Of a DNA stretch of 64,000 nucleotides, positions 36,062 to 43,300 are shown piece by piece. Origin of the DNA: Mesobacillus boroniphilus (GTDB taxonomy: Bacteria; Bacillota; Bacilli; Bacillales; Cytobacillaceae); assembly GCF_018424685.1 (NCBI RefSeq), contig NZ_QTKX01000001.1:1798001-1862000 (forward strand), in the 5' to 3' direction. Every line of letters starts with the position of its first letter. The first letter of the stretch is position 1. Below the pieces are notes generated by a model that saw nothing but the letters and a program-made list of their open reading frames with translations, was not told where the DNA came from and made no database searches. The translations under genes were made by a program, and so were the position numbers.

Positions 36062-36149
36062 CTACCATACATCCCCTTCCCTGTTTGATTTACACCATAA
36101 GCATAAAGAGAAACGGATGTTATGTTTGTGAAGTACCTCATTTGATTGG

Positions 36150-36165
36150 TGTGATTTTTCCCACA
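36150..36165 (-). promoter_or_regulatory. Crp/Fnr-type box facing norB
   Basis: TGTGA-TTTTTC-CCACA, one mismatch from the perfect palindrome. A CATAAC -10 candidate at 36119-36124 (minus strand) would put the centre near -45, so the fit is weaker than in the other promoters. Confidence 0.55.
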
Positions 36166-36198
36166 GCAGTGAGAATTATTTTCAAAAAAACTTCAAAA

Positions 36199-36241
36199 TA
36201 TGATTCAGGTCACTTAGCCCTCCTTGATAGCTTGATAAAAT
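36199..36241 (+). promoter_or_regulatory. Crp/Fnr-type box and promoter of the regulator gene
   Basis: TATGA-TTCAGG-TCACT (36199-36214) with TAAAAT at 36236-36241, centre 41.5 bp from the inferred start. This implies autoregulation or control by the paralogue. Confidence 0.55.
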
Positions 36242-36285
36242 TTATGGTAGATACTTAATCCAATAAACAGAGGAGAAGATTTGAT

Positions 36286-36975
36286 ATGCATATATCTCAA
36301 ATCAGGCAGCAATTGAAGGAAGTTCCTATTTTCAAAGAATTATCAACAGAAGAGCTGGATCCGATTGTAGAAATTGCCCAGCCAAGATTCTTTAAAAATA
36401 AAATGTATGCTTTCATGCAGGGAGATCCGCTTGACCGGGTTTTCTTCATCTATTCAGGGAAAGTGAAGATTTATAAAACAGATTCATCAGGCAGAGAACA
36501 AATCGTTTCAGTCCTAGAAACCGGTGAAATGTTCCCTCATGCCGGATTTTTCAGGAAAGGTCAGTATCCAGCGCACGCAGAAATTATGGAGGATACCCAG
36601 ATGATCATCGTACCGATCTCAAAATTCGAGGAAATCCTTGTTGCCTACCCCGAACTTTCTATTAAGTTATTCCGTGTCCTTGGCGAGAAAATCGTCGACC
36701 TGCAGGCCAGACTCGAGGAACAGATTCTTCATAATACGTACGAACAAATCATCATGCTTTTGCTGCGCCTATGCAAGACAAATGGAGAAAAGAGAGAACA
36801 TGGATATAAATTAACCACCCATTTTACCAATAAAGAATTCGCCAACATGATTGGTACCTCCCGGGAAACCGTAAGCAGAACCATCAACCATTTAAAAAAG
36901 AAAGATTACCTAAGCCTGAATCCTGAGGGCTATTACCTGATCGACCATGAAAAATTGCATCAGGAATTGTTTTAA
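36286..36975 (+). CDS. Crp/Fnr family transcriptional regulator, copy 1
   Basis: A 229-aa regulator: cyclic-nucleotide-binding-type beta barrel (about 15-125, FMQGDPLDRVFFIYSGKVKIYK), dimerisation helix (about 125-160) and C-terminal winged helix-turn-helix. The recognition helix TSRETVSRTINHLKK has the R-E---R pattern of CRP, which contacts TGTGA. It has a single Cys (in LLRLCK), so no FNR-type iron-sulfur cluster. It resembles ArcR-like regulators. Divergent from norB. It shares most of its sequence with the regulator at 47077. Confidence 0.92.
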   Translation: MHISQIRQQLKEVPIFKELSTEELDPIVEIAQPRFFKNKMYAFMQGDPLDRVFFIYSGKVKIYKTDSSGREQIVSVLETGEMFPHAGFFRKGQYPAHAEIMEDTQMIIVPISKFEEILVAYPELSIKLFRVLGEKIVDLQARLEEQILHNTYEQIIMLLLRLCKTNGEKREHGYKLTTHFTNKEFANMIGTSRETVSRTINHLKKKDYLSLNPEGYYLIDHEKLHQELF

Positions 36976-37002
36976 AAAGGAATTATATTTTTTTACTGTT
37001 AA

Positions 37003-37044
37003 GTGATGCGCATCACGGAAGTAAAGAATGAAAATGATTATCAT
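37003..37044 (+). promoter_or_regulatory. Crp/Fnr-type box, -10 and overlapping Fur-like box
   Basis: The perfect palindrome GTGATGCGCATCAC (37003-37016) lies with its centre 41.5 bp from the start inferred from TATCAT (37039-37044). Across that -10 lies TGAAAAT-G-ATTATCA (37029-37043), which differs from the 7-1-7 Fur consensus TGATAATNATTATCA at one position. Confidence 0.65.
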
Positions 37045-37082
37045 TTAATCATACCAACTACAGTATCGAGGAGCTGAATGAT

Positions 37083-37322
37083 ATGGAACACAAAACGATT
37101 GAATTGGATGTGCGTGAGGATATCAATAACAAGCTGGAGCCTTTCCAAAAAATCATGGAAGCCATTGGTGATTTGAAATTGAATGACGTCCTGGTGCTTC
37201 ATGCTCCTTTCAAGCCTGTTCCGCTATACGGCGTTTTAAAAGCAAAGGGATTTGAGCACAAAGTTGAAAAAATCGAGGCAAAACATTATAAAATCACTTT
37301 TACCAAAACGGGAGGGAAATAA
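37083..37322 (+). CDS. DUF2249 domain protein, copy 2
   Basis: A 79-aa DUF2249 protein starting EHKTIELDVREDINNKLEPF, with DVLVLHAPFKPVPLYGVLKAKGF and a beta end HYKITFTK. The role is unknown; the fold is TusA-like without an obvious catalytic Cys. First gene of a four-gene rightward operon (two DUF2249, membrane protein, DUF59). The next start lies 1 nt after its stop. Confidence 0.88.
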   Translation: MEHKTIELDVREDINNKLEPFQKIMEAIGDLKLNDVLVLHAPFKPVPLYGVLKAKGFEHKVEKIEAKHYKITFTKTGGK

Positions 37323-37323
37323 G

Positions 37324-37539
37324 ATGATAATGGACAATAGAGGTCTAGAACCGCCACAGCCGATGATGAGGACACTGGCAAAGCTGGAAGAGCTTGAGGA
37401 AGGACAGACACTTATCATCATCAATGACCGTCGTCCGATGTTTCTGTTCGAGCAGCTTGATGAACTTGGGTTTCTGTATTTGACCGAACAGCAAGAAGAT
37501 GGAAGCTATCGCGTGACTATTTCCCGAAATGCGGGGTGA
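37324..37539 (+). CDS. DUF2249 domain protein, copy 3
   Basis: A 71-aa DUF2249 protein: LEELEEGQTLIIINDRRPMFLFEQLDELGF and a C-terminal DGSYRVTISRN. The frame opens upstream at 37252, inside copy 2, but ATG 37324 has GGAGG at 8 nt and gives the domain start. It differs clearly from copies 1 and 2, so the three are probably specialised rather than recent duplicates. Its stop lies 5 nt before the membrane-protein start. Confidence 0.88.
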   Translation: MIMDNRGLEPPQPMMRTLAKLEELEEGQTLIIINDRRPMFLFEQLDELGFLYLTEQQEDGSYRVTISRNAG

Positions 37540-37544
37540 TTGAA

Positions 37545-38789
37545 GTGTTTCAGCATAGCAGTGGTAACGAGACAAATATTAAGCTTCCTTTTTCATTCAT
37601 CGGCTTCAGCATGCTCGCGTTAATTCTTTCACAGCTGCTGATTCTGCTGAACGGTGACCTTCTTATTTCTGGCGTGTTCCGATTGCCGGCAATCTGGTCC
37701 GCTGCACACCTTTTCGTACTCGGCTGGGCTTTGATGGTCGCTATGGGTGCGATGTACCAGCTGGTCCCTGTCGCATTCCTTACACCGATTTGGAATGAGA
37801 AATTCGGTTTTTGGCAGTTGGCGATAACTACTGCAGGTATAGTATCTTTCTCTGCAGCACTGTATCTTCGCCCACAGGATGCCCTGATTCCAGGAATCCT
37901 GACATTGCTCGGAATTTTGATGTTCATTTTCCAGATGTTCATGACGCTTAAGAGCCAGGCGAAACCAAATATCCTAACTTTGTTCGTCGGTACTGCACTA
38001 TTTTCTCTCCTGGCTACAATTTCACTGGGAATCACGCTGGTCATGAGCATGAAGACAGGTTTTGCTTCAGAATATTATCAAGCCATTTTTAAAACACATA
38101 TCCTGTTAGGTACAGTTGGCTGGTTCTCATTATTGATCTTCGGCTTTTCTTATAAAATGGTACCGATGTTCTCACTTTCACACGGGTATCCCATGAAACC
38201 TGCACCTTACGTATTCGCTATTTATTTTGCTGGCATTATTATTTTAATAGCTTCATTCATGACGGGCAGCCACTTGCTCGAAGTGCTGGGAACTCTCATG
38301 CTATTTTCCGGCTTCATGATTTTCACCTGGCACGTCAAAATGATAATTGATAAGCGTGTGAAGAAGAAGCTTGACCGCCCATTCATGTTCGCCTTATTTG
38401 CGATTGGCTGCGGGGCTTTAATCCACTTTGCCACTTTTGCTGGAAGTGCCGCGAACCTTCTTTCAAAAATGGCAGGGCCGATTATTCTATTATATTTAAT
38501 CGCCTGGATTGCATTCAGCATTATCGGTTACTTGTATAAAATCGTTCCATTCCTGTGGTGGACTCATAAATACAGCAAGGAAATCGGCAAAAAGAAGGTA
38601 CCTGCATTAAAGGACATGATGGATGAAAAGTTGGCGCTTCCACTCTTCCTAATGTTCACTGCCGGTACGACTCTTCTTTTTCTTTCATTTATCATCAAGC
38701 TTATGCCCATCTTTTACGTCGGCCAGGGATTGATTGTTATCGGGGCTGTCCTGTTCAGTTACATTATCGCCAAAGTGGTAACTATATAA
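37545..38789 (+). CDS. Polytopic membrane protein with threefold heme-copper-oxidase-like repeat
   Basis: A 414-aa protein with about 12 hydrophobic helices. A motif W-x9-Y-x-x-V-P occurs three times, 132 and 128 residues apart: W61/YQLVP 71-75, W193/YKMVP 203-207, W321/YKIVP 331-335. The first two repeats are preceded by His (H55, H185). Three arcs of four helices are the layout of heme-copper oxidase subunit I, so a remote relation to that family or to NnrS-type proteins is possible. It is not a canonical oxidase, lacking the CuB HPxVY motif. GTG 37545 has GGGG at 8 nt. Confidence 0.75.
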   Translation: MFQHSSGNETNIKLPFSFIGFSMLALILSQLLILLNGDLLISGVFRLPAIWSAAHLFVLGWALMVAMGAMYQLVPVAFLTPIWNEKFGFWQLAITTAGIVSFSAALYLRPQDALIPGILTLLGILMFIFQMFMTLKSQAKPNILTLFVGTALFSLLATISLGITLVMSMKTGFASEYYQAIFKTHILLGTVGWFSLLIFGFSYKMVPMFSLSHGYPMKPAPYVFAIYFAGIIILIASFMTGSHLLEVLGTLMLFSGFMIFTWHVKMIIDKRVKKKLDRPFMFALFAIGCGALIHFATFAGSAANLLSKMAGPIILLYLIAWIAFSIIGYLYKIVPFLWWTHKYSKEIGKKKVPALKDMMDEKLALPLFLMFTAGTTLLFLSFIIKLMPIFYVGQGLIVIGAVLFSYIIAKVVTI

Positions 38790-38802
38790 GGAGGAGTTAG
38801 AA

Positions 38803-39108
38803 ATGACAGAATTAAAGGATAAAATCAGGGGAAATTTAAAAACTGTGATAGACCCAGAATTGAATATTAATGTTGTGGATCTGGGCTTGATTTATGAAAT
38901 CGACGTTCCAGAACCTCGCACAGCAAGAATTTTAATGACACTTACGACTCCAGGCTGCCCTCTTCATGACAGCATCGCCAGCGGCATTAAATATTGCGTA
39001 CAAGGCATGGAAGAAATTGACCATGCAGACGTACAATTGACGTGGGAGCCAGCTTGGACACCAGACCGTATGACGGAGGATGGCAAAAGATTGCTTCAGG
39101 GGTTTTAA
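38803..39108 (+). CDS. DUF59/MIP18-type metal-sulfur cluster assembly factor
   Basis: A 101-aa protein of the SufT/PaaD-like family: DPELNINVVDLGLIYEIDV, then TTPGCPLHDSIASGI with the conserved Cys of TPGCP, and VQLTWEPAWTPDRM. Members help assemble or deliver iron-sulfur clusters. It is the last gene of the Fnr/Fur-boxed operon, consistent with cluster repair under NO stress. AAGGAGGAG ribosome site. Confidence 0.9.
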   Translation: MTELKDKIRGNLKTVIDPELNINVVDLGLIYEIDVPEPRTARILMTLTTPGCPLHDSIASGIKYCVQGMEEIDHADVQLTWEPAWTPDRMTEDGKRLLQGF

Positions 39109-39148
39109 TTTAGTTTATGGAGAATTAAGAATCAAAGAGCAAAATAAA

Positions 39149-39178
39149 AAGAAACGCTTGGGATCCAAGCGTTTCTTT
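39149..39178. terminator. Bidirectional terminator
   Basis: GAAACGCTTG (39151-39160) / CAAGCGTTTC (39166-39175), followed by TTTG rightward and by TTTTTATTTTG leftward. Confidence 0.85.
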
Positions 39179-39188
39179 GCAAGTTTGT

Positions 39189-39356
39189 TTATTTAGCATT
39201 TGAAAGACCAAATGACAATGCCTGACGAAAGTTGTTCTCTGCTTCCTGCAATTCAGCCAGCTGGAATTCATCAGCCTGGAATTCATTACGCAAAGCCTCT
39301 GTACTAGTTGAAAGAGCTTTTGAGATCCTTTGGAAATCGATAAAAGAATAATTCAT
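39189..39356 (-). CDS. Uncharacterised 55-aa helical protein
   Basis: Read directly from the sequence: starts MNYSFIDFQRISKAL and continues as an acidic helix rich in Glu, Gln and Ala, ending FGLSNAK. No Cys, signal or membrane segment. GGAGG lies 7 nt before ATG 39356; an ATG two codons upstream overlaps it. Shares the terminator with the DUF59 operon. I do not recognise it. Confidence 0.65.
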   Translation of the reverse strand: MNYSFIDFQRISKALSTSTEALRNEFQADEFQLAELQEAENNFRQALSFGLSNAK

Positions 39357-39502
39357 TGCCATCCCTCCATTTCATACAAAATACAGATATAAATGTATTT
39401 TATTCATCTGCTCCCTTATTTATTCCAGGAAGTTAGCCTTAGTTTTTCTTAAAGGCTTTTTCACATTGATGGCTGATATTCTAACATGTGCTTAAAAACA
39501 AC

Positions 39503-39535
39503 AAAAAGCCTCCTGGTCGACAGGAGGCTTTTTCC
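39503..39535 (-). terminator. Terminator of the RNA methyltransferase gene
   Basis: AAAAGCCTCCTG / CAGGAGGCTTTT, 12-bp stem with GTCGA loop; read leftward it ends in TTTTTG. Confidence 0.88.
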
Positions 39536-40678
39536 TTATTTATCTAATCTTGGAGGGCGTTTGCCCCAGTACTGATAGTAATCTGTCCGGATGAACCCAT
39601 TGAACAGCTTCCGTTTCTTTGTTGCCGGCTTTCCGTACACTTGTTCAAAGTCCTCATTGGATGTCAGGATATAGATGGACCATGTGTCAAGCGGAGCAAA
39701 GGCCTTTCCCATCTGGCTGTACATTTCTTCAACAGCTTTCTTTTCACCCAATCGCTCCCCGTATGGAGGGTTGCCAACAATGACGCCATACTCTTTTTTT
39801 GTCGTAAAGTCCTGGACACGCATTTGCTTGAATGAAATCAAATCGCCGAGCCCTGCTTCAAAAGCATTCTCTTCTGCGATTTTAACCATGCGGTGGTCGA
39901 TATCCATCCCGCTGATATCAAGAGGCTGATCGTATTTTGCAAGGTCCTCCGCTTCCATCCTTACCTCGTCCCAAACTGAATCAGGAAAAATTGGCCAGGC
40001 TTCTGAAACAAATTCTCTGTTAAAACCCGGTGCGATATTTTGACCGATTAATGCAGCTTCAATCGGAATTGTTCCAGACCCGCAAAACGGATCAACGAAT
40101 GGTTTGTCCGGATGCCAATTTGTCAGCTTGATCAGGGCAGCTGCAAGTGTCTCCTTCAGTGGAGCCTCCCCCTGGCCAGACCTGTATCCGCGCTTATGCA
40201 GGCCGCTTCCGCTGGTGTCGATTGTCAAAGTCACGACATCCTTTAGCAGGGCAACCTCTATTTTGAACAATGGGCCGTTCTCTTCAAACCATGTAGTTTT
40301 TTTATATGATTTTCTCATTCGTTCAACAATTGCTTTCTTGACGATGGCCTGGCAGTCGGATACGCTGAAAAGCTTGGATTTCACAGACTTACCCGAAACA
40401 GGAAATTCAGCATTCTCTGGTAAAAATTCTTCCCATGGGAGTGCCTTCGTTTTTTCAAATAATTCATCGAACGTATAGGCCTTGAATTCGCCAATCTTAA
40501 TCTTGATTCTGTCGGCCGTACGGAGCCACATATTGCTTCTAGCTATTGCTCTGACATCACCTTTATAAGTGATCTTCCCATTTTCTACTTGACATTCGTA
40601 TCCAAGGTCACGGACTTCCTTTGCGACGATTGCTTCAAGGCCCATCGCTGAGGTCGCGATTATATCAAAATTCTTCAT
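39536..40678 (-). CDS. THUMP-domain class I RNA methyltransferase (YpsC/RlmL-type)
   Basis: A 380-aa protein. N-terminal ferredoxin-like plus THUMP region (about 1-160) binds RNA; the C-terminal Rossmann domain has FVDPFCGSGTIPIEAALIG and the target-base motif VGNPPYGERLG. By family it makes N2-methylguanosine in 23S rRNA. The frame opens at 40789, but ATG 40678 has AAAGGGTG upstream and matches the family N-terminus. It lies next to rnpB and gpsB as in B. subtilis. Confidence 0.93.
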   Translation of the reverse strand: MKNFDIIATSAMGLEAIVAKEVRDLGYECQVENGKITYKGDVRAIARSNMWLRTADRIKIKIGEFKAYTFDELFEKTKALPWEEFLPENAEFPVSGKSVKSKLFSVSDCQAIVKKAIVERMRKSYKKTTWFEENGPLFKIEVALLKDVVTLTIDTSGSGLHKRGYRSGQGEAPLKETLAAALIKLTNWHPDKPFVDPFCGSGTIPIEAALIGQNIAPGFNREFVSEAWPIFPDSVWDEVRMEAEDLAKYDQPLDISGMDIDHRMVKIAEENAFEAGLGDLISFKQMRVQDFTTKKEYGVIVGNPPYGERLGEKKAVEEMYSQMGKAFAPLDTWSIYILTSNEDFEQVYGKPATKKRKLFNGFIRTDYYQYWGKRPPRLDK

Positions 40679-40752
40679 CGTTTCACCCTTTATATCCAAT
40701 ATCTTATGTATCACATTATTAAATTGCCCAATCACACTAAATATACATAAAA

Positions 40753-40781
40753 AAAGCTCTCCTGGCAAAAGGAGAGCTTTA
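40753..40781 (-). terminator. rnpB terminator
   Basis: AAAGCTCTCCT / AGGAGAGCTTT with TTTGCC loop, read leftward into seven T. Confidence 0.9.
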
Positions 40782-40799
40782 GTAAACACTCATACAAAT

Positions 40800-41207
40800 C
40801 CATTAATAACGTTCTGTAAGCCATGTTTTGTACCTTCGTACTACAAACGACCAAAAGTCTCGTACTCCGGCGGTAATCATCTATCTACAGATGAAAACAT
40901 CTGTCCTTCCCTTTGTTCAGTTCCTCCAGGAAGGTGCCCCTACCATCGTTTGGGTTTCTCGCTCGTGGGGTTTACCTCGTTCCACCCTTCCGATTTCTCG
41001 GAAGGCTCCGTCACTGTGGCACTTTTATAGGTATTCATGCCATATCGTTGCCGACTTAGGCATTTTCCCGGCCGTCAGCCGAGCATGAGCCCGACTGCCC
41101 TGGCTTATGAATTGGCCAGGCACGAACACTACAGGCATCTCAGCCTGTGCGAGCATGGACTTTCCTCTGCAGCAGAACTGCAGCGATTACCCGAACGCTA
41201 TTAACAG
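40800..41207 (-). ncRNA. rnpB: RNase P RNA, type B
   Basis: Catalytic RNA maturing tRNA 5' ends. The minus strand begins TTAATAGCGTTCGGGTAATCGC, continues with GAGGAAAGTCCATGCTCGCAC (conserved region I) and ends GGCTTACAGAACGTTATTAA. The ends pair as helix P1 (TTAATA.CG with CG.TATTAA). The length of about 405 nt is normal. Promoter on the minus strand: TTGCTT (41242-41247), 17 bp, TATAAT (41219-41224). Confidence 0.96.
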
Positions 41208-41281
41208 CTACAAGAAACATTATATGAAATATAAGTTTAAAAAGCAATGGTAATACATTTCAAAAACTAGCAGATGCTGGA

Positions 41282-41581
41282 TTAATCGTAAAGTTTATCC
41301 CCGAAAACATGCTTTTCTAGATTCGAAAGCCTTTTAAGGATATCGAAATTCGTTGTTCCAGCTGCCTGTGTGCTAGGGCGGCGTGAAGCTTCATCAAGCT
41401 GCTTTTTCAGGCGAAGATTGTCCTGTTGAAGCTCTTCGATCTCCTGCTGCATCGCTTCATAGTCCTTAATGATCGTATCCAGAAACTTATCAACATCTTC
41501 TGGTTTGTAACCACGCATAGCTGTTTTGAATTCTTTTTCTAAAATATCTTTAGCAGTTAACTGTATTTTATCGGATAGCAT
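41282..41581 (-). CDS. gpsB: Cell division regulator GpsB
   Basis: A 99-aa coiled-coil DivIVA paralogue that shuttles PBP1 between septum and side wall. Starts [34 protein letters not shown], the DivIVA/GpsB lipid-binding domain, followed by a coiled coil (about 40-70) and the trimerising C-terminus [16 protein letters not shown]. The frame opens upstream at 41605, but ATG 41581 has GAGGTG at 6 nt. PonA, its usual partner, lies at 54 kb. Confidence 0.96.
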   Translation of the reverse strand: MLSDKIQLTAKDILEKEFKTAMRGYKPEDVDKFLDTIIKDYEAMQQEIEELQQDNLRLKKQLDEASRRPSTQAAGTTNFDILKRLSNLEKHVFGDKLYD

Positions 41582-41702
41582 TCCATTCACCTCAATATAC
41601 CCCAATCGTCACATTTATTTTTTCAAAAACAAGGCGATTTGTCAATTTTTCTTTTATATGGCTCTTTTCGTGGCTTCAAAAGCAGGAAATGGAGCCTTTT
41701 AG

Positions 41703-42263
41703 TTAGAAACCTTGCTGCTTCAATTGTTCCTCTTCAACCACCATTTGTAAATCGTATAATGTAATTAATCTTAAATCATATTCGTTTGTTTCTTGAAATT
41801 TTTTGGCTGTTTCGTATATGAATTTTGGACTGCCTTCTTTTTCGGGATCATAAAGCAGGACCAACAAGTCGCTTTTCTCTATAAAAAATTGATTCTTCAG
41901 CCTGAATTGCCACGGTTTTTCGTAAGGCTTTTTAGTGATGGAATCAACATGGTCAGCTCCAGCCAGAACGGATTCATACCACTCCTTATTGGCTTCTTTC
42001 CATGTTTCCTCCTGATTAAGGAAGGGAGTGAACACGGACAGTTTTAAGTCAGGATATTCTTCCTGGAGATCGAATACCGCCTCACCAGCCCATAATTCAA
42101 CACCGAGCTGCCCGCTTATCATCACCCATTCAAGTCCTTCCTCAATTAATGGGATCAAACTTTTTTTTATCGCCATTTTTATGTATTCAGCTGACGGATG
42201 ATCATGCTGGAATACGCCAAGTTCAAAAGGTTTATAACCAGATATTGCAGCTACTTTTGCCAT
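41703..42263 (-). CDS. ypsA: DUF1273 family protein YpsA
   Basis: A 186-aa SLOG-fold protein related to nucleotide-binding DprA/LOG proteins: [15 protein letters not shown] at the N-terminus, [15 protein letters not shown] and a C-terminal [14 protein letters not shown]. In B. subtilis YpsA affects cell division and oxidative stress. It lies upstream of gpsB, the conserved pairing. ATG 42263 has AAAGGAG; the longer upstream frame has no ribosome site. Confidence 0.94.
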   Translation of the reverse strand: MAKVAAISGYKPFELGVFQHDHPSAEYIKMAIKKSLIPLIEEGLEWVMISGQLGVELWAGEAVFDLQEEYPDLKLSVFTPFLNQEETWKEANKEWYESVLAGADHVDSITKKPYEKPWQFRLKNQFFIEKSDLLVLLYDPEKEGSPKFIYETAKKFQETNEYDLRLITLYDLQMVVEEEQLKQQGF

Positions 42264-42537
42264 GTGATCTCCTTTGAAACATTGATAAGTCATAACTCCA
42301 TATTGAAGGTATTCCCTTTTAACAGTAAATATTACACCTGAAATTTTCAATTAAAAAGCTATTTACACACTGATTGTTGCTTTTTTAACATGTATTTGCT
42401 TTCGCAGTCTTTTATAGGCGTCGGGGCTCTTTTTGAGGAGACTTCTATACTTGAAATGATACAATACTCGTAAAAACCGAAGTGCCGGCTTTTACTCTTG
42501 GTTAACAAAGTAACATAATTTACGAAAAGAGCTTAAA

Positions 42538-42566
42538 AAAACAAGGGCTGCAAGAGCCCTTGTTGA
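42538..42566 (-). terminator. cotD terminator
   Basis: AACAAGGGCT / AGCCCTTGTT stem with 5-nt loop, read leftward into TTTTTTTAAG. Confidence 0.8.
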
Positions 42567-42573
42567 AGTCATT

Positions 42574-42891
42574 TTATCGACCAAATCCTGGACCGCCAAA
42601 TCCTGGTCCACCAAATCCTGGACCGCCAAATCCTGGGCGAGGTCTCGGACCAACTGGAGCCACTCCGCCTGGCACCGGACCAGGTCCGCCATAGTGGTTC
42701 TGGTGTGTCACCTGATTAACCGTGGACTGAGTTTGCGGGAAGTAATGGACATGATCATAATTGATGTGGTTTACGTTTGTAGTATGTGTTGGATGAACAT
42801 GTGGAACCACATTATTGGTAAAACTATGGTTCACACAGCACTTAGTAGGATGAACTACTGTTGGCAATACATGTGTTGGCTTGCAGTGCAT
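42574..42891 (-). CDS. cotD: Spore coat protein, CotD-like
   Basis: A 105-aa His-, Pro- and Asn-rich inner-coat protein: HCKPTHVLPTVVHPTKCCVNH at the start (Cys residues for cross-linking), a HPTHTTNVNHINYDHVHYFP middle and a Gly-Pro-Phe tail with four FGGPG repeats. Made in the mother cell. AAAGGAG precedes the ATG. Upstream on the minus strand, CATAGGCTGA with an AC element about 16 nt before resembles a SigK promoter. It is next to ypsA as in B. subtilis. Confidence 0.9.
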   Translation of the reverse strand: MHCKPTHVLPTVVHPTKCCVNHSFTNNVVPHVHPTHTTNVNHINYDHVHYFPQTQSTVNQVTHQNHYGGPGPVPGGVAPVGPRPRPGFGGPGFGGPGFGGPGFGR

Positions 42892-43040
42892 AGTGCATAA
42901 CTCCTTTCATTTAGACTTATTCTTTACATTATCAGCCTATGTTGAAGTGATGCGCCTTGTACTAATGAAAACACCTATTTTTCAAGAGAAATTGCAGTGC
43001 AAGCAGCTAGTGATTTCAGTGAAATCACCTAATGAAATTC

Positions 43041-43136
43041 TTAGAGGAATGTGTAAAAGTTGTCCTTCAACCCGCTGAAAATAACAGCAATCAGGGTAAT
43101 CACAACAAAATAGAGAACTAATACCGCTTTATACAT
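43041..43136 (-). CDS. Candidate 31-aa single-helix membrane protein
   Basis: ATG after a GGGGCTGG site, reading MYKAVLVLYFVVITLIAV then IFSGLKDNFYTFL: one membrane helix with a short charged tail. It lies in the 400-bp gap between cotD and mrfB, on the same strand. A hairpin GTGATTTCA/TGAAATCAC follows at about 43008-43029. I do not recognise it; coding is plausible but unproven. Confidence 0.45.
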   Translation of the reverse strand: MYKAVLVLYFVVITLIAVIFSGLKDNFYTFL

Positions 43137-43300
43137 CAAACCAGCCCCGTAAAATTATATTGTTTTAAAACACCATACAATTTTACATTTTACAATGTTG
43201 AAACCATTCATACAACAGGATATTACAGGATTTGAGCTGATAAATGTTAAAATTTTGTTACAATTCAAGGTTCCTTGACGAAACCTCAGATAATACGAGT

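Noticed and set aside
42492..42692. A 66-codon frame with DLAVQDLVD repeats.
   Set aside because: It is the alternative-frame reading of the Gly-Pro-Phe repeats of cotD.
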